Source: Methylobacterium hispanicum
GTDB taxonomy: Bacteria > Pseudomonadota > Alphaproteobacteria > Rhizobiales > Beijerinckiaceae
Length of the DNA: 64,000 nt
Reading direction: 5' to 3'
Assembly: GCF_022179285.1 (NCBI RefSeq)
Contig: NZ_BPQO01000020.1
Coordinates: forward strand, 1-64,000
Each line of letters begins with the position of its first letter. Within the stretch, counting starts at the first letter, position 1. Shown piece after piece: positions 25,167-33,096 of the stretch. The notes beneath the pieces are model-generated. The model ran no database searches. It was not told the DNA's origin and was given only the letters and a program-made list of their open reading frames with translations. A program made the position numbers and the translations under genes.

Positions 25167-26471
25167 ATGACGCCGACCGAGATCATTCGCCGCTGTGGCT
25201 TCCGTCATACGGGCCGGACAACCGGTCGGCGCGTACAGTTCGTCTACAAGGCTCCGGGCCTTCCGTCGGACGCGAGGCGGGCCGCCCTTCGCCTCGTACA
25301 TGACCGCAGGGCTCAGACCTTCCAGGCCATGGTCTACATGAAGGATCGAACCCTCGTCTTCGACACCGCCGACGTTCGCGACGTCGCGGCGCTCGCCCTC
25401 GCCTACCGCAACTGGCTTGAGGCTCCGCACGTCGTCGCCCGCGATGCCGTCCGCTCGATGTGGACGTCTGCCGGAGGCGTTCCCCTGCCCTTCCATGGCC
25501 CCGACGGGGACTGGGCGACCCGCGTCGATCCGGAAGGAACGGAGCAGATCGCCAACCCGGTCGAGTGCTGGGGCGTCCTCTACGAGGCGCACCGTGAGCG
25601 CTGGCTCCGCGCTCTGCTGGGCGCGCCGCTCCGGTCGCCGGACGCGGATTACCTTGCCGCCGCGGGGTTCGAACCGAAGAACCCGCACGATAGGTACGCG
25701 TCCGACTACCTTCTCAAGAGCAGACCGCTCCAGGACTGCCCGGACATGCGGGACGTCTGGTCGCGAGGTCTGCTCGAGTTCCACCTGGACGTGCTGACGT
25801 CCTCCGACGGCGGTTCGGAATACGCGATCAGGGTCGAATTCCCGGCTGAGGGCCTCTGGCACGTCGACAGGCGGTATCTCGACTTCGTGTCCTCGGACGT
25901 TCGGGACATCCTTGCTCTGGTCGTCGCGGCCGAGAACTGGTGGTTCGAGCGCGAGGGGGCCCGCGCGCTGCCCGAACAGAGGCTCGGCACCGTGCCTGGC
26001 ACTGCCCGGGACATCCCCAACTTCTTCGGGAGGCCCGGCGCCGACCGTGAGTGGAACGGTCGAACGATCCACGGACGTACCGATCTGCATCATCCACACG
26101 AAACGTGGGGCCATGTCTTCGTCGCATGGCGCGACAGGTGGGCGGAACTCGTCCTGTCGGCCGGCGACCCCGTTCCTTGCGGCACCTTCTCATCCACCAA
26201 GTGCCTCTACCATCCCATCTTCGAATCCGACATGTCCGCCGTCGTCGGCACGGGGAGCGGGGTCTGCATCTACGATGGCGGCGAGGAGCAGCCGGTCGCG
26301 CTCTTGCGATCCAGGGGCTATCCAGACCTGCTGCCGATCGGTCTCCGCATCGTCGAGGATCGTCTGCGGACGATGCCCGCCGAACGCAGGCGGGATGCGG
26401 GGGTCGAACGCGAAGTCCTGGCCGCGATCACCTGTGCTCGAAGCACGCATGCCCCGGCTCCGGGAGCCTGA
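25167..26471 (+). CDS. Two-module protein of an unrecognised duplicated family (paralogue B), 434 aa
   Basis: ATG with GAGGGA 9 nt upstream. Begins MTPTEIIRRCGF, closely parallel to MTPTKFLERCGF of the gene at 22420. Two module copies are seen at about residues 1-155 and 160-335, each with the (S/T)(A/S)DVRD element followed by a helix (ALALAYRNWLEA and ALVVAAENWWFE) and a terminal WG.(L/V)(Y/F)(E/V)A.R(E/D)R.A block. An extra C-terminal extension of about 100 residues has no counterpart in paralogue A. No recognised domain. It is followed after 4 bp by the small Cys-His-Asp protein gene, so these two are probably co-translated. Confidence 0.65.
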   Translation: MTPTEIIRRCGFRHTGRTTGRRVQFVYKAPGLPSDARRAALRLVHDRRAQTFQAMVYMKDRTLVFDTADVRDVAALALAYRNWLEAPHVVARDAVRSMWTSAGGVPLPFHGPDGDWATRVDPEGTEQIANPVECWGVLYEAHRERWLRALLGAPLRSPDADYLAAAGFEPKNPHDRYASDYLLKSRPLQDCPDMRDVWSRGLLEFHLDVLTSSDGGSEYAIRVEFPAEGLWHVDRRYLDFVSSDVRDILALVVAAENWWFEREGARALPEQRLGTVPGTARDIPNFFGRPGADREWNGRTIHGRTDLHHPHETWGHVFVAWRDRWAELVLSAGDPVPCGTFSSTKCLYHPIFESDMSAVVGTGSGVCIYDGGEEQPVALLRSRGYPDLLPIGLRIVEDRLRTMPAERRRDAGVEREVLAAITCARSTHAPAPGA

Positions 26472-26475
26472 TCCG

Positions 26476-26922
26476 ATGCCGGAAGCCTTCTTCGACGACG
26501 AAGATCACGACGAGCTGCGGACCCGTTTCCTCGAAGGGGGTTGCCACGCGCTCGCCCTGGCGGTCGCCGAGCGGACGGGGTGGGATCTCGCCGTCGTCTG
26601 GATCGCGCGGGGACGCCGGACGGAACTCGCCCACGCGATGGTCGTGGTTCCCGGCGACGAGGAGCTCTATCTCGACATAGGGGGCATCCGCGGCCTGCCC
26701 GAGCTTCTGGAGGATCTGCAGTTCGATCCCGAAGAGGAGGAGGCCACGGTCGAGGAGCCGTTCGACGCCGCGGGCATCGAAGCGCTCACCCGCGGTCGGC
26801 ACGCCCACCGACGCTTCCCGGCCGTCGGACCCGAATTGGCCGCGTCGGCGGCGGGGACGGCGGACCGCCTGCTGGCGGCCCTCGGCATTCAAGCGACGTG
26901 CTCGACCGGCCCGCGCGCCTGA
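26476..26922 (+). CDS. Small protein with conserved Cys-His-Asp pattern, 148 aa (paralogue 1)
   Basis: ATG 4 bp after the previous stop; GGGAG lies 10 nt upstream. The N-terminal 70 residues contain GGCHALALAV (C23), ELAHAMVVVP (H53) and ELYLDIGG (D67). A second gene in this window (58947) has the same arrangement: C45 in GGCLSLALAV, H73 in LQHAVAEVVV and D88 in LVYLDGDG. A Cys followed by His after about 30 residues and Asp after another 14-15 is the layout of papain-like or transglutaminase-like active sites in miniature. Enzymatic activity is inference. The C-terminal half is acidic and unassigned. Confidence 0.6.
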   Translation: MPEAFFDDEDHDELRTRFLEGGCHALALAVAERTGWDLAVVWIARGRRTELAHAMVVVPGDEELYLDIGGIRGLPELLEDLQFDPEEEEATVEEPFDAAGIEALTRGRHAHRRFPAVGPELAASAAGTADRLLAALGIQATCSTGPRA

Positions 26923-27052
26923 TAGACCCGTGGCCACGCGGCGATCCGGCGTTCGCCCTGCCCGTATCGTCGGACGACCGTTCCTTCCGTGCAGGAGAGG
27001 CCTGTGCCATGGTCGTCGAGGCGCACCCGACCTTTCCAACCCAGAGGCGAAC

Positions 27053-27355
27053 GTGAAGCTCTATCGGGTCACCGTGATGCTCGACCACGCCGGCGGAAGC
27101 CGCTGGCACGACGCTCGGATCTACCTCGCGATCGGCGGTGACGATGTCGAGGCCGCCCGCAAGGCGATGGAAGCCCACGTGCGGGACAACCCCCACGATG
27201 TCGCTCCTCTCGGCGCGGTGGCGAGAGAGGCCGAGGACATGGTCCACCTCCTACCCGAGAGCGTCGAAGCAGTGACGACGGCCGACGTCCGTAAACTTGC
27301 GAAGCGACGCGACTGGATCGGCTTCGAGCAGCCGTCGTCCGCGCCGCGCCCCTGA
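27053..27355 (+). CDS. Hypothetical protein, 100 aa
   Basis: Start GTG (VKLYRVTVMLDHAGG) has AGAGGCG upstream. The protein shows a strand-helix pattern: an opening strand with L-Y-R-V-T-V-M-L-D, a short loop (SRWHDARIYLAIGGDDVEAA), then a helix (RKAMEAHVRDNP) and a C-terminal strand-helix. It looks like a small alpha/beta domain of 90-100 residues. No family recognised. It is convergent with 27406. Confidence 0.6.
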   Translation: MKLYRVTVMLDHAGGSRWHDARIYLAIGGDDVEAARKAMEAHVRDNPHDVAPLGAVAREAEDMVHLLPESVEAVTTADVRKLAKRRDWIGFEQPSSAPRP

Positions 27356-27405
27356 GAGGCGGGCCCGCCCGCACGATGTCACGGGGCCAGCCGACCCTGG
27401 CGCTA

Positions 27406-27687
27406 TCAGTTGTAGCGACTGAGCCGGCAGCCCTTCTGCAGCCTGATGTCCTTGGCCGGATAGGCGCCGAGCCGATAGATGGTGTAGCCGAGGACGCCGT
27501 CCTCCCGCTCCCAGCCCATGAAGTCCTCCACGGCACCCTTCTCCCTCGGGTAGGCGCACCTGCCCTCGGCGGCGCCGAGCTTGCACGAGCGCCGGATGAA
27601 GGTGCCGGTACAGTCCTTCGCGGCCGCGGCCCCGCCCATCGACAGAACGGCGACGAGGGCGGTCGCCGCGACGGATCGTAGGTTCAT
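27406..27687 (-). CDS. Small exported Cys-containing protein, 93 aa
   Basis: AGGAG precedes the ATG by 7 nt. Signal peptide MNLRSVAATALVAVLSMGGA with an AAAA-K cleavage site. The mature 70 residues have four Cys (DCTGTF, RSCKLG, GRCAYP, KGCRLS), enough for two disulfides. The tail RLSRYN is polar. No known family. It lies directly after another small exported-protein gene (27710-28060) on the same strand; the 22-bp gap suggests one transcript. Confidence 0.65.
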   Translation of the reverse strand: MNLRSVAATALVAVLSMGGAAAAKDCTGTFIRRSCKLGAAEGRCAYPREKGAVEDFMGWEREDGVLGYTIYRLGAYPAKDIRLQKGCRLSRYN

Positions 27688-27709
27688 CTCGATGCTCCTG
27701 CCACGGCGT

Positions 27710-28060
27710 TCAGGGACGGCAGCGCCGGTATACGGCGCCCCGGTAGGTCAAGGTCTCGCGGTCGATCCTGAACCGCTCGACGACGGGCTTGCGCGAGCCT
27801 GGGCAGGCTTCCGTCACGTCGTAGATGTCGGCACCGGACTGTCGCCAGGATACCAGTGTGCAAGCGGACTCGTGCACGAAGATCGTCCCCCTGCCGAAAG
27901 TGACGTAGTGGCCTTCCCGCTGGAGGCGCGCATCCGCGCAACCGTCCCACTTCGAGTCCGGAACGCCGTAGGTGCCGAGGAAGGGGAAGTCGCCGCCAGC
28001 CGCGGACGCCGGTGAACCGAGACACAAGGCCAGCAGCGCGGCCGAAGCTCTGGTGTGCAT
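27710..28060 (-). CDS. Small exported protein, 116 aa
   Basis: Begins MHTRASAALLALCLGSPASA with cleavage near ASAA. The mature part (YGVPDSKWDGCADARLQREG ...) has four Cys, and the strands HYVTFGRGTIFVHE and ERFRIDRETLTYRGAVYRR suggest a small beta-barrel similar in layout to lipocalin-like exported proteins, a tentative comparison. Co-directional with 27406-27687. Confidence 0.6.
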   Translation of the reverse strand: MHTRASAALLALCLGSPASAAGGDFPFLGTYGVPDSKWDGCADARLQREGHYVTFGRGTIFVHESACTLVSWRQSGADIYDVTEACPGSRKPVVERFRIDRETLTYRGAVYRRCRP

Positions 28061-28218
28061 GCAATGAATCCGCGATCCAGGTATCGCGATCGTCGCGAGG
28101 TACGGGTGAAGGAACCGTTCACGCGACGCGACAGCGGGGCGGCTGTGAAGCAGGACCGGCCGCCGCGGTTAACCGACTGTCTCTTCACGGGACCGTCGTC
28201 CGCTCGGATCGGCCGCCC

Positions 28219-29160
28219 TCAGAGGCGCGGCCCCGGCGCCGGCGCGTGAACCTCGACAGGCGACGACCAACCGCCGCCCGGCGCCCAGTTGCGGACCGGC
28301 GCGTCGCCGCGGGCCATGGCGGCGACCTCCATGACGAAAGGTCGGATCTCGTCGATCACCTCGCCGAACGTCGCGGGGTCCTTGATGACCTGCTTATGAA
28401 GGAACGAGGACCATCCGCGCTGGCCGGCCACCGCGGCGAAAGCGGGCGCGAACGCGGCCGGTTCGGCAGCCGGAATATCCGTGCCGCGGTTGCCGAAGGT
28501 GTTGCGGAAAGCCGTAGCGGCGACGGAGCCGTCGAATTCGAGCCGGCGCGCAAGCTGCCGGATGTCGTAGAAATCCTTGAACCGGGAGATGTGGGTACCG
28601 AGGCTCACCACCGCCTCGAACTTCTCGGCGAGCATGGTCTCCTTGCTGTAGACGAGCACCTTGGGAGCGGCCATGCCGCCGAGGACGGTCGGGTAGTCCA
28701 TCAGCACGGCGCCCGGCGTCATCGCTTGGCCATGCGAGATCTCGATCTTGATCGGGATCCGGGCGGTCCCGATCCGGGCCTCTCCCAGGATTCGGGTGCC
28801 GGGTTCCTTGGCCTCCTCGTTGATGATGGAGGCCTTGAAACTCGAAGGAATGAACTCGACGGCGTCGTCATGCTCGGGCGCGATTGAGGCCACCTGCCGG
28901 ATCAGCTCGAGGGCGTCGCCCTGCGAAAGAGGATTGAGGCCGAGCATGTCCATGTCCTTCGTGGGCCTGCCGAAGGTCTGCGTCACGGCGATGAGGGCCA
29001 TGGCCCCCTTGAGGACGAGCTCGTCGCGGTGGCCGGAACTGCCGAGGCGGTCGAGGAACCGCTCGAACACGTAGCGCCGCATCATCAGCTCGTTGCTGAT
29101 GCCGAGCTTGTTGGCCTGGGTCTGCAGAAGGGAACGGCGGCTTGCTGCGAGCGGCGACAT
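28219..29160 (-). CDS. abiEii: AbiEii nucleotidyltransferase toxin, 313 aa
   Basis: The ATG follows AGGAG by 8 nt and begins 2 bp after the abiEi stop codon. The N-terminal domain has the AbiEii/AbiGii signature: RYVFERFLDRLGSS, then VLKGAMALIAVTQTFGRPTKDMDM, where K-G-x-x-A-L and the final D-x-D type motif form the nucleotidyltransferase site; a later strand IPIKIEIS supplies the third acidic residue. AbiE toxins are type IV or related toxin-antitoxin effectors that provide abortive infection; recent work on family members shows tRNA nucleotidyl transfer. Length is normal (about 300). Toxin and antitoxin are in the typical antitoxin-first order. Confidence 0.88.
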   Translation of the reverse strand: MSPLAASRRSLLQTQANKLGISNELMMRRYVFERFLDRLGSSGHRDELVLKGAMALIAVTQTFGRPTKDMDMLGLNPLSQGDALELIRQVASIAPEHDDAVEFIPSSFKASIINEEAKEPGTRILGEARIGTARIPIKIEISHGQAMTPGAVLMDYPTVLGGMAAPKVLVYSKETMLAEKFEAVVSLGTHISRFKDFYDIRQLARRLEFDGSVAATAFRNTFGNRGTDIPAAEPAAFAPAFAAVAGQRGWSSFLHKQVIKDPATFGEVIDEIRPFVMEVAAMARGDAPVRNWAPGGGWSSPVEVHAPAPGPRL

Positions 29161-29162
29161 TG

Positions 29163-29831
29163 TCAGGCTCCTGGCGCGTATCCGGGTGGTGGGATGGCTT
29201 CGACGACTTCCTCGGCGAGGCGGAGGAACGGCTCGACCTGGGACGTGCATCCGAGCTCCTCGGCCGTCCTCCAGAGGAGACGCACGGTGCCATGGCGGTC
29301 GCGCAGAAAGTCGGTCAGCGCCTTCGTGCCGGGCTCGTCCCCGAGCTTCTTCCGGTAGCGCAGGAGATCGACGACGGTCCGGGCGGGATCCGTGATCCGC
29401 ACGTCGACGCCCATGACCGTCCGGACCTCGATGCCGACCTCGAGATCGCGGCCCGTCCAGTAGACGCCCTGGACGGGCACGGAGGGGCCGACCTTCAGTT
29501 GGCGCCGGATCTTCGTTCGGTCGACGGCGTAGAAGATCGCGGGCGGATCCTCGTTCGACAGGTTGTGGACCTGGGCCGCGCTGCCCAGGCAGACGACACC
29601 ACCGGGATAGGAGAGCGACACCGCGGCCAGATCGACGTGCTCGGTCGCTTGCTCCCAACTGCCGAAGTAGATGCCGCGGCCGTACTGGACCACGCGTTCG
29701 TCGGCGAGGGCCTTGGCGAGGTAGGTCGGGTGGATGCCGGCCGAAGTGAAGTCGGCGGAGGCGTGGAGCCGTCCGTCGGCGACGATGGCCGCGATCGCAT
29801 CCTTGGCCTGCTGCCGCGCGTCGTTGCGCAC
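29163..29831 (-). CDS. abiEi: AbiEi antitoxin/repressor, 222 aa
   Basis: I place the start at GTG 29831, which has AGGAGG 5 nt upstream. An in-frame ATG at 29879 would put an inverted repeat inside the coding region, so it is less likely. The N-terminus is a winged helix (QQAKDAIAAIVADGRLHASADF, then HPTYLAKALADERVVQYGRGIY). The rest matches the AbiEi-like domain: VCLGSAAQVHNLS, VDVRITDPARTVVDLLRYR, GTKALTDFLRD, which are characteristic of AbiEi and type IV antitoxin-like proteins. The family neutralises AbiEii and represses its own promoter by binding inverted repeats, and such a repeat is present directly upstream. Confidence 0.88.
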   Translation of the reverse strand: MRNDARQQAKDAIAAIVADGRLHASADFTSAGIHPTYLAKALADERVVQYGRGIYFGSWEQATEHVDLAAVSLSYPGGVVCLGSAAQVHNLSNEDPPAIFYAVDRTKIRRQLKVGPSVPVQGVYWTGRDLEVGIEVRTVMGVDVRITDPARTVVDLLRYRKKLGDEPGTKALTDFLRDRHGTVRLLWRTAEELGCTSQVEPFLRLAEEVVEAIPPPGYAPGA

Positions 29832-29844
29832 CCCGACCTCCTGC

Positions 29845-29890
29845 GTGATAATTCGATGATCAGAATGGAGATCTGTCATCGTTTTATCAC
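29845..29890 (-). promoter_or_regulatory. Inverted repeat operator upstream of abiEi
   Basis: GTGATAATTCGATGA (29845-29859) is matched on the opposite strand by the complement of 29876-29890 (GTGATAAAACGATGA), 13 of 15 positions identical, with a 16-bp spacer. It lies 13 bp upstream of the proposed abiEi start. Known AbiEi proteins autorepress through a pair of inverted repeats at this position; AT-richness also fits a promoter. Confidence 0.7.
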
Positions 29891-30123
29891 GGCTGCAAGC
29901 TCATGGATCCGACGCACTCGCCGACGGCGAGGCTTCCCGGCGGCATCGTCGAGTGGAAACACGCGGTTCGGGCGAGGCAGGTGCGGACAGCGATGGTCAT
30001 CCTGTCGCTCGGAAGGAGCGGTCTGTCCGTGGATGATCGGCGAGGATCGTGAAAACCGCAAACGCGTACAATCGACGGCCCGTCCTTCACGCGTTGCTTA
30101 CCCGACTCCAGCATCCTCGCGAC

Positions 30124-30351
30124 ATGAAGACGGCATCCACCTTGGGCTTCCTCCTGGCGGCCGCCACGACGGCATCCGGCGACCCCGGCGCCGAGGCGCG
30201 GCCGCCCCGGGCGGTCCCGCCGACAGATCCTTACGCCTACGGGCGAACCTGTCCGCCTCCGACGACGACGTCCCGCATCGAGTTGCCTGACGGCTCGCAG
30301 ATAGGTGTGGCGACAGCCGACTGCGTGGAGCGGCCTGCCACGAAGCGGTAA
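30124..30351 (+). CDS. Small exported protein, 75 aa
   Basis: Begins MKTASTLGFLLAAATTASGD, a signal peptide. The mature 55 residues are Pro-rich with Cys in RTCPPPTTTSRIELPDG and TADCVERP. No Shine-Dalgarno is evident. No family recognised. It is followed after 43 bp by another exported-protein gene on the same strand. Confidence 0.5.
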   Translation: MKTASTLGFLLAAATTASGDPGAEARPPRAVPPTDPYAYGRTCPPPTTTSRIELPDGSQIGVATADCVERPATKR

Positions 30352-30394
30352 GCGGAGGGTTCACGTTCCTTGTGATCCATGTCATGCGGAAGGA

Positions 30395-31009
30395 ATGATC
30401 GGCGCAAGGCTCCTCCTCGTCGCCCTCGCGGGGGCGCAACTGTCCGCCTGCGCCAGCGAGAGGTCGGCGAGGGGCCCCTCGCCCGCAGCTTCCTTCGCCT
30501 CGTTGGACGACGCCGAGATCGCCCGGAAGCGGGACAAGCCCGCTCCCGAACGTGCGGCCCTCGTCAAGGTGGATGTGGAGTTCGACGGGGCCGAGGCCTC
30601 TCGGATCACGATGCCGGGCCATACCCGCGTCGTCGGGGTCGCCAAGATGGTCCTCAACATCGGCACCCTGCATGCCCAAGGTGAGGTGAGGCTCGTTCCC
30701 CACACCGACTACGCGCAGGCGCGGTACCGGACCCTTTTCAAGGGCTTGCGTTGCTTCTCCGATCCGGACGCCTTCCTGATCACCGACGCTCGCTATGCGA
30801 GCTATCTCCGTACGGCGACGATCGGTCAGGACGGGCGCTTCGCGTTCGACCACGTCTATCCCGGCCGTTACTGGGTCGAGGCCACCTTCGAGAATCAGAA
30901 CGAGCTGGACAGGGACTACAAGCCCCGGCTCTGCACCTCCATCGGCTACGTCGAGGTCCCGGACGGCGGCGAGGCCGTCGTCGATTTCTCCGCCGGCCCC
31001 GGTCTCTGA
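30395..31009 (+). CDS. Probable lipoprotein with Cna/carboxypeptidase-like beta domain, 204 aa
   Basis: Starts MIGARLLLVALAGAQLSACA; LSAC is a lipobox, so lipidation at C19 is expected. AAGGA adjoins the start codon very closely. The mature protein has strands ALVKVDVEFDGAEASRITMP and a C-terminal region RFAFDHVYPGRYWVEATFEN, in which the P-G-x-Y-x-(V/L)-x-(V/A) pattern is typical of Cna-B or carboxypeptidase regulatory-like beta sandwiches. Two Cys (GLRCFSDP, RLCTSIG) may form a disulfide. Function unknown; an envelope role is inferred. Confidence 0.65.
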   Translation: MIGARLLLVALAGAQLSACASERSARGPSPAASFASLDDAEIARKRDKPAPERAALVKVDVEFDGAEASRITMPGHTRVVGVAKMVLNIGTLHAQGEVRLVPHTDYAQARYRTLFKGLRCFSDPDAFLITDARYASYLRTATIGQDGRFAFDHVYPGRYWVEATFENQNELDRDYKPRLCTSIGYVEVPDGGEAVVDFSAGPGL

Positions 31010-31336
31010 CCTTCGCGCCGGCTAGGTCGGCGGGCATGCTCCACGGCACGACATCCGGACGACGGCCATGCTTCTGGAACCCCCGGCTCCGTTCTGGCCG
31101 ACGCCGACTACTTCGGACCCGACGGACCCGTGCCCTGCGCGGCCGCGTTCCGGGCGACGTCGTCGGCGCGCATCGACAGGCTGTTAATGTCGACGGCATG
31201 GCCGAAGGAACAGCGTCCGGCTGCGCCGCGCCCGTCGGAGGCGTTTGCGTCTTGCGAGGCTCGCCGCCACAGTCCCTGCCGCGAGCTTGCGCAAAGGCAC
31301 TTCGATAGTATAGGTTCCGCCGTGACGCCAGAAAAC
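31010..31336. other. Intergenic region, 327 bp
   Basis: No gene supported. GAAGGAAC occurs at 31204-31211. The last 40 bp are more AT-rich (CGATAGTATAGG near 31307) and probably hold the promoter of the downstream gene, although a good -35 element with usual spacing is not visible. Confidence 0.35.
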
Positions 31337-32503
31337 ATGGACCTCTCCGAGACCATCAGAAGTCTGGTTGATCGAGGAGCACTATTCGTATGCTGCCACA
31401 GCGCGGGCAAGGATAGTCAAGCCCAACTCGTAGTCTTAAGATCGATTGTGCCAGACGACCAGATACTTGTTCTACACGCCGATCTCGGCGATGTCGAGTG
31501 GGAGGGAACACTCGAACACGCGAGGAGGGATGCGGGCAACCTGCCGTTCAGGGTCTGCAAGAGCGAGAGGAAGACCTTCCTGTCGATGGTCGAGAAGCGG
31601 GGTATGTTCCCGGACCCGGAGCGCCGTCAGTGCACGTCCGATCTGAAGCGCGGCCCGATGGAGAAGGCCATCCGCCACTTTCTGAAGGAGCCGGGAAACG
31701 AGCGCTTCCTGGAGCGCAAGCTCATCGTGAACTGCATGGGCATGCGCGCCGAGGAGTCCCCCGGGCGCAAAAAACTCGCACCGTTCAAGTTCAATGAGAA
31801 AAACTCGGTGGCCGGTCGCGAGTGGTACGACTGGCTACCCATCCACGATATGAAGCTCGAGCAGGTGTGGCAGACCATCCGCGAGGCTGGAAGGGACGTA
31901 CACTGGGCCTACAGGCGTGGAATGTCGAGATTGAGCTGCGCCTTTTGCATCATGGCTTCTCAGCCTGACCTGCGTACTGCTGCCGTCCACAACCCGGAAC
32001 TGTTCAACCGCTACGTCGAGCTGGAGCGCAAGCAAGGGCGCAGCATGCTGATGCCCAAGAAGGGCGTGCCCCAGTTCCTTGAGGAAGTCGTCGGCATGAA
32101 CGTCGACGAGGTGCGCGAAGCGATGCAGCGGCGCGACACCGACAAAGCCTACCATGTCCGCATCGAGTCGGAGGACGACACCTTCTATATCGATGCCCTC
32201 GATCCTTCGTGCGCGCACGAGCTGTTCCACATGCACCTCGGAGAGGCCAGCCGCGAGAGCATCCTGTCTGGAGCGCCGGGCTATCTGTTCGAGGATGGCG
32301 AGGTCCAAGCGTACCTCACCAAGGAGGAGATGGTCTCCCTGTTGGCCGGCACGATGTCTCAGGACGATGTCGACAGGATTGAGGTGGCGAAGGGGCCGCT
32401 TTTCACCGCAAGCGACCTTCGTCGCGAGATGCTGCCCTACTCGATGCCGCCGGCGCCGAGCATGAAGGAGGCCGAGCCCTATCATATGCACTGCGCCGCC
32501 TGA
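31337..32503 (+). CDS. PAPS-reductase/DndC-like adenine nucleotide alpha hydrolase, 388 aa
   Basis: Start at ATG 31337 (MDLSETIRSLVDRG); an in-frame GTG at 31322 is an alternative. The PP-loop CCHSAGKDSQ (residues 19-28, SxGKDS type) identifies the adenine nucleotide alpha hydrolase-like ATP-pyrophosphatase fold. Later come RRQCTSDLKRGPMEK, where the Arg-x-Cys-Thr...Lys pattern recurs in phosphoadenosine phosphosulfate reductase relatives, and LSCAFCIMASQPD with a CxxC that could bind an Fe-S cluster or zinc. DndC-type enzymes of phosphorothioate DNA modification and phage-encoded homologues share this architecture. No dndB, D or E neighbour is present, so DNA modification is not supported. 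The stop overlaps the next gene's start (TGATG). Confidence 0.8.
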   Translation: MDLSETIRSLVDRGALFVCCHSAGKDSQAQLVVLRSIVPDDQILVLHADLGDVEWEGTLEHARRDAGNLPFRVCKSERKTFLSMVEKRGMFPDPERRQCTSDLKRGPMEKAIRHFLKEPGNERFLERKLIVNCMGMRAEESPGRKKLAPFKFNEKNSVAGREWYDWLPIHDMKLEQVWQTIREAGRDVHWAYRRGMSRLSCAFCIMASQPDLRTAAVHNPELFNRYVELERKQGRSMLMPKKGVPQFLEEVVGMNVDEVREAMQRRDTDKAYHVRIESEDDTFYIDALDPSCAHELFHMHLGEASRESILSGAPGYLFEDGEVQAYLTKEEMVSLLAGTMSQDDVDRIEVAKGPLFTASDLRREMLPYSMPPAPSMKEAEPYHMHCAA

Positions 32504-33096
32504 TGCAGATCGACCCCGCCGAATCCCTCAAGCAGCACGCACGGCTCCTCGCGCTTGCCGCCCGGTGGCGCGAGCATCTGGTGGACTGCCCCGGCAGGCA
32601 GCTCCAGGAAGCGGTCGCCACCTACCTCCGCGACCGGATGGCCGCCCACGAGAGCGCACTGCGCCACGGCGACGAGGACGAGTGCGACGAGCGCGAGATG
32701 CTCTCGGAACGTCTTCTGGCCGGTCTGAGGCGGGCGAACCACCTGGAGGACATCAACCACCGGCTGGACGAGTTCTACGAGCGGAAGCCCGATGTCGAGG
32801 CCAGCGACGAACTCGACCACCTGCGCCGGGAGAACGAGCTGATGCGTTCGCTCGACGTTCGGCTGTCTCTGCCGCAGTTCGGGCTCCCGGGGTTGGACGA
32901 ATTGCTGGCGCGCTGGGAGGCGCTCGACCCCAGGGGCATCCACTACCACGGCCTCGACGACGGCCTCGCGCGCACGCTCGCCGCCATGGCGCCGATCGCG
33001 GAGGCTTGGCTCGCTCTGGCAGCGGGCATCGCCGATCCCGAGACCTATGCGCCTTTCGCGCCGCCGGGCGCGGCGGCCTCCGGGCCGAGGCCCTAG
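32503..33096 (+). CDS. Hypothetical helical protein coupled to the PAPS-reductase-like gene, 197 aa
   Basis: The ATG overlaps the upstream TGA by two bases, so translation is coupled. The product is almost wholly helical: LKQHARLLALAARWREHLVD, EAVATYLRDRMAAHE, then an acidic stretch (HGDEDECDEREM) and SDELDHLRRENELMRSLD with heptad-like spacing for a coiled coil. The last 30 residues are Pro/Ala-rich. I recognise no family. Coupling to the PP-loop protein suggests it is a partner or adaptor. Confidence 0.7.
   Translation: MQIDPAESLKQHARLLALAARWREHLVDCPGRQLQEAVATYLRDRMAAHESALRHGDEDECDEREMLSERLLAGLRRANHLEDINHRLDEFYERKPDVEASDELDHLRRENELMRSLDVRLSLPQFGLPGLDELLARWEALDPRGIHYHGLDDGLARTLAAMAPIAEAWLALAAGIADPETYAPFAPPGAAASGPRP

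Noticed and set aside
27358..27370. GC palindrome between convergent genes at 27355 and 27406
   Set aside because: A loopless palindrome of 12 bp in GC-rich sequence is too weak to call a terminator.
31337..33096. A complete Dnd phosphorothioate system
   Set aside because: Only the DndC-like protein is present; no DndA, B, D, E or restriction partners are in the neighbourhood.
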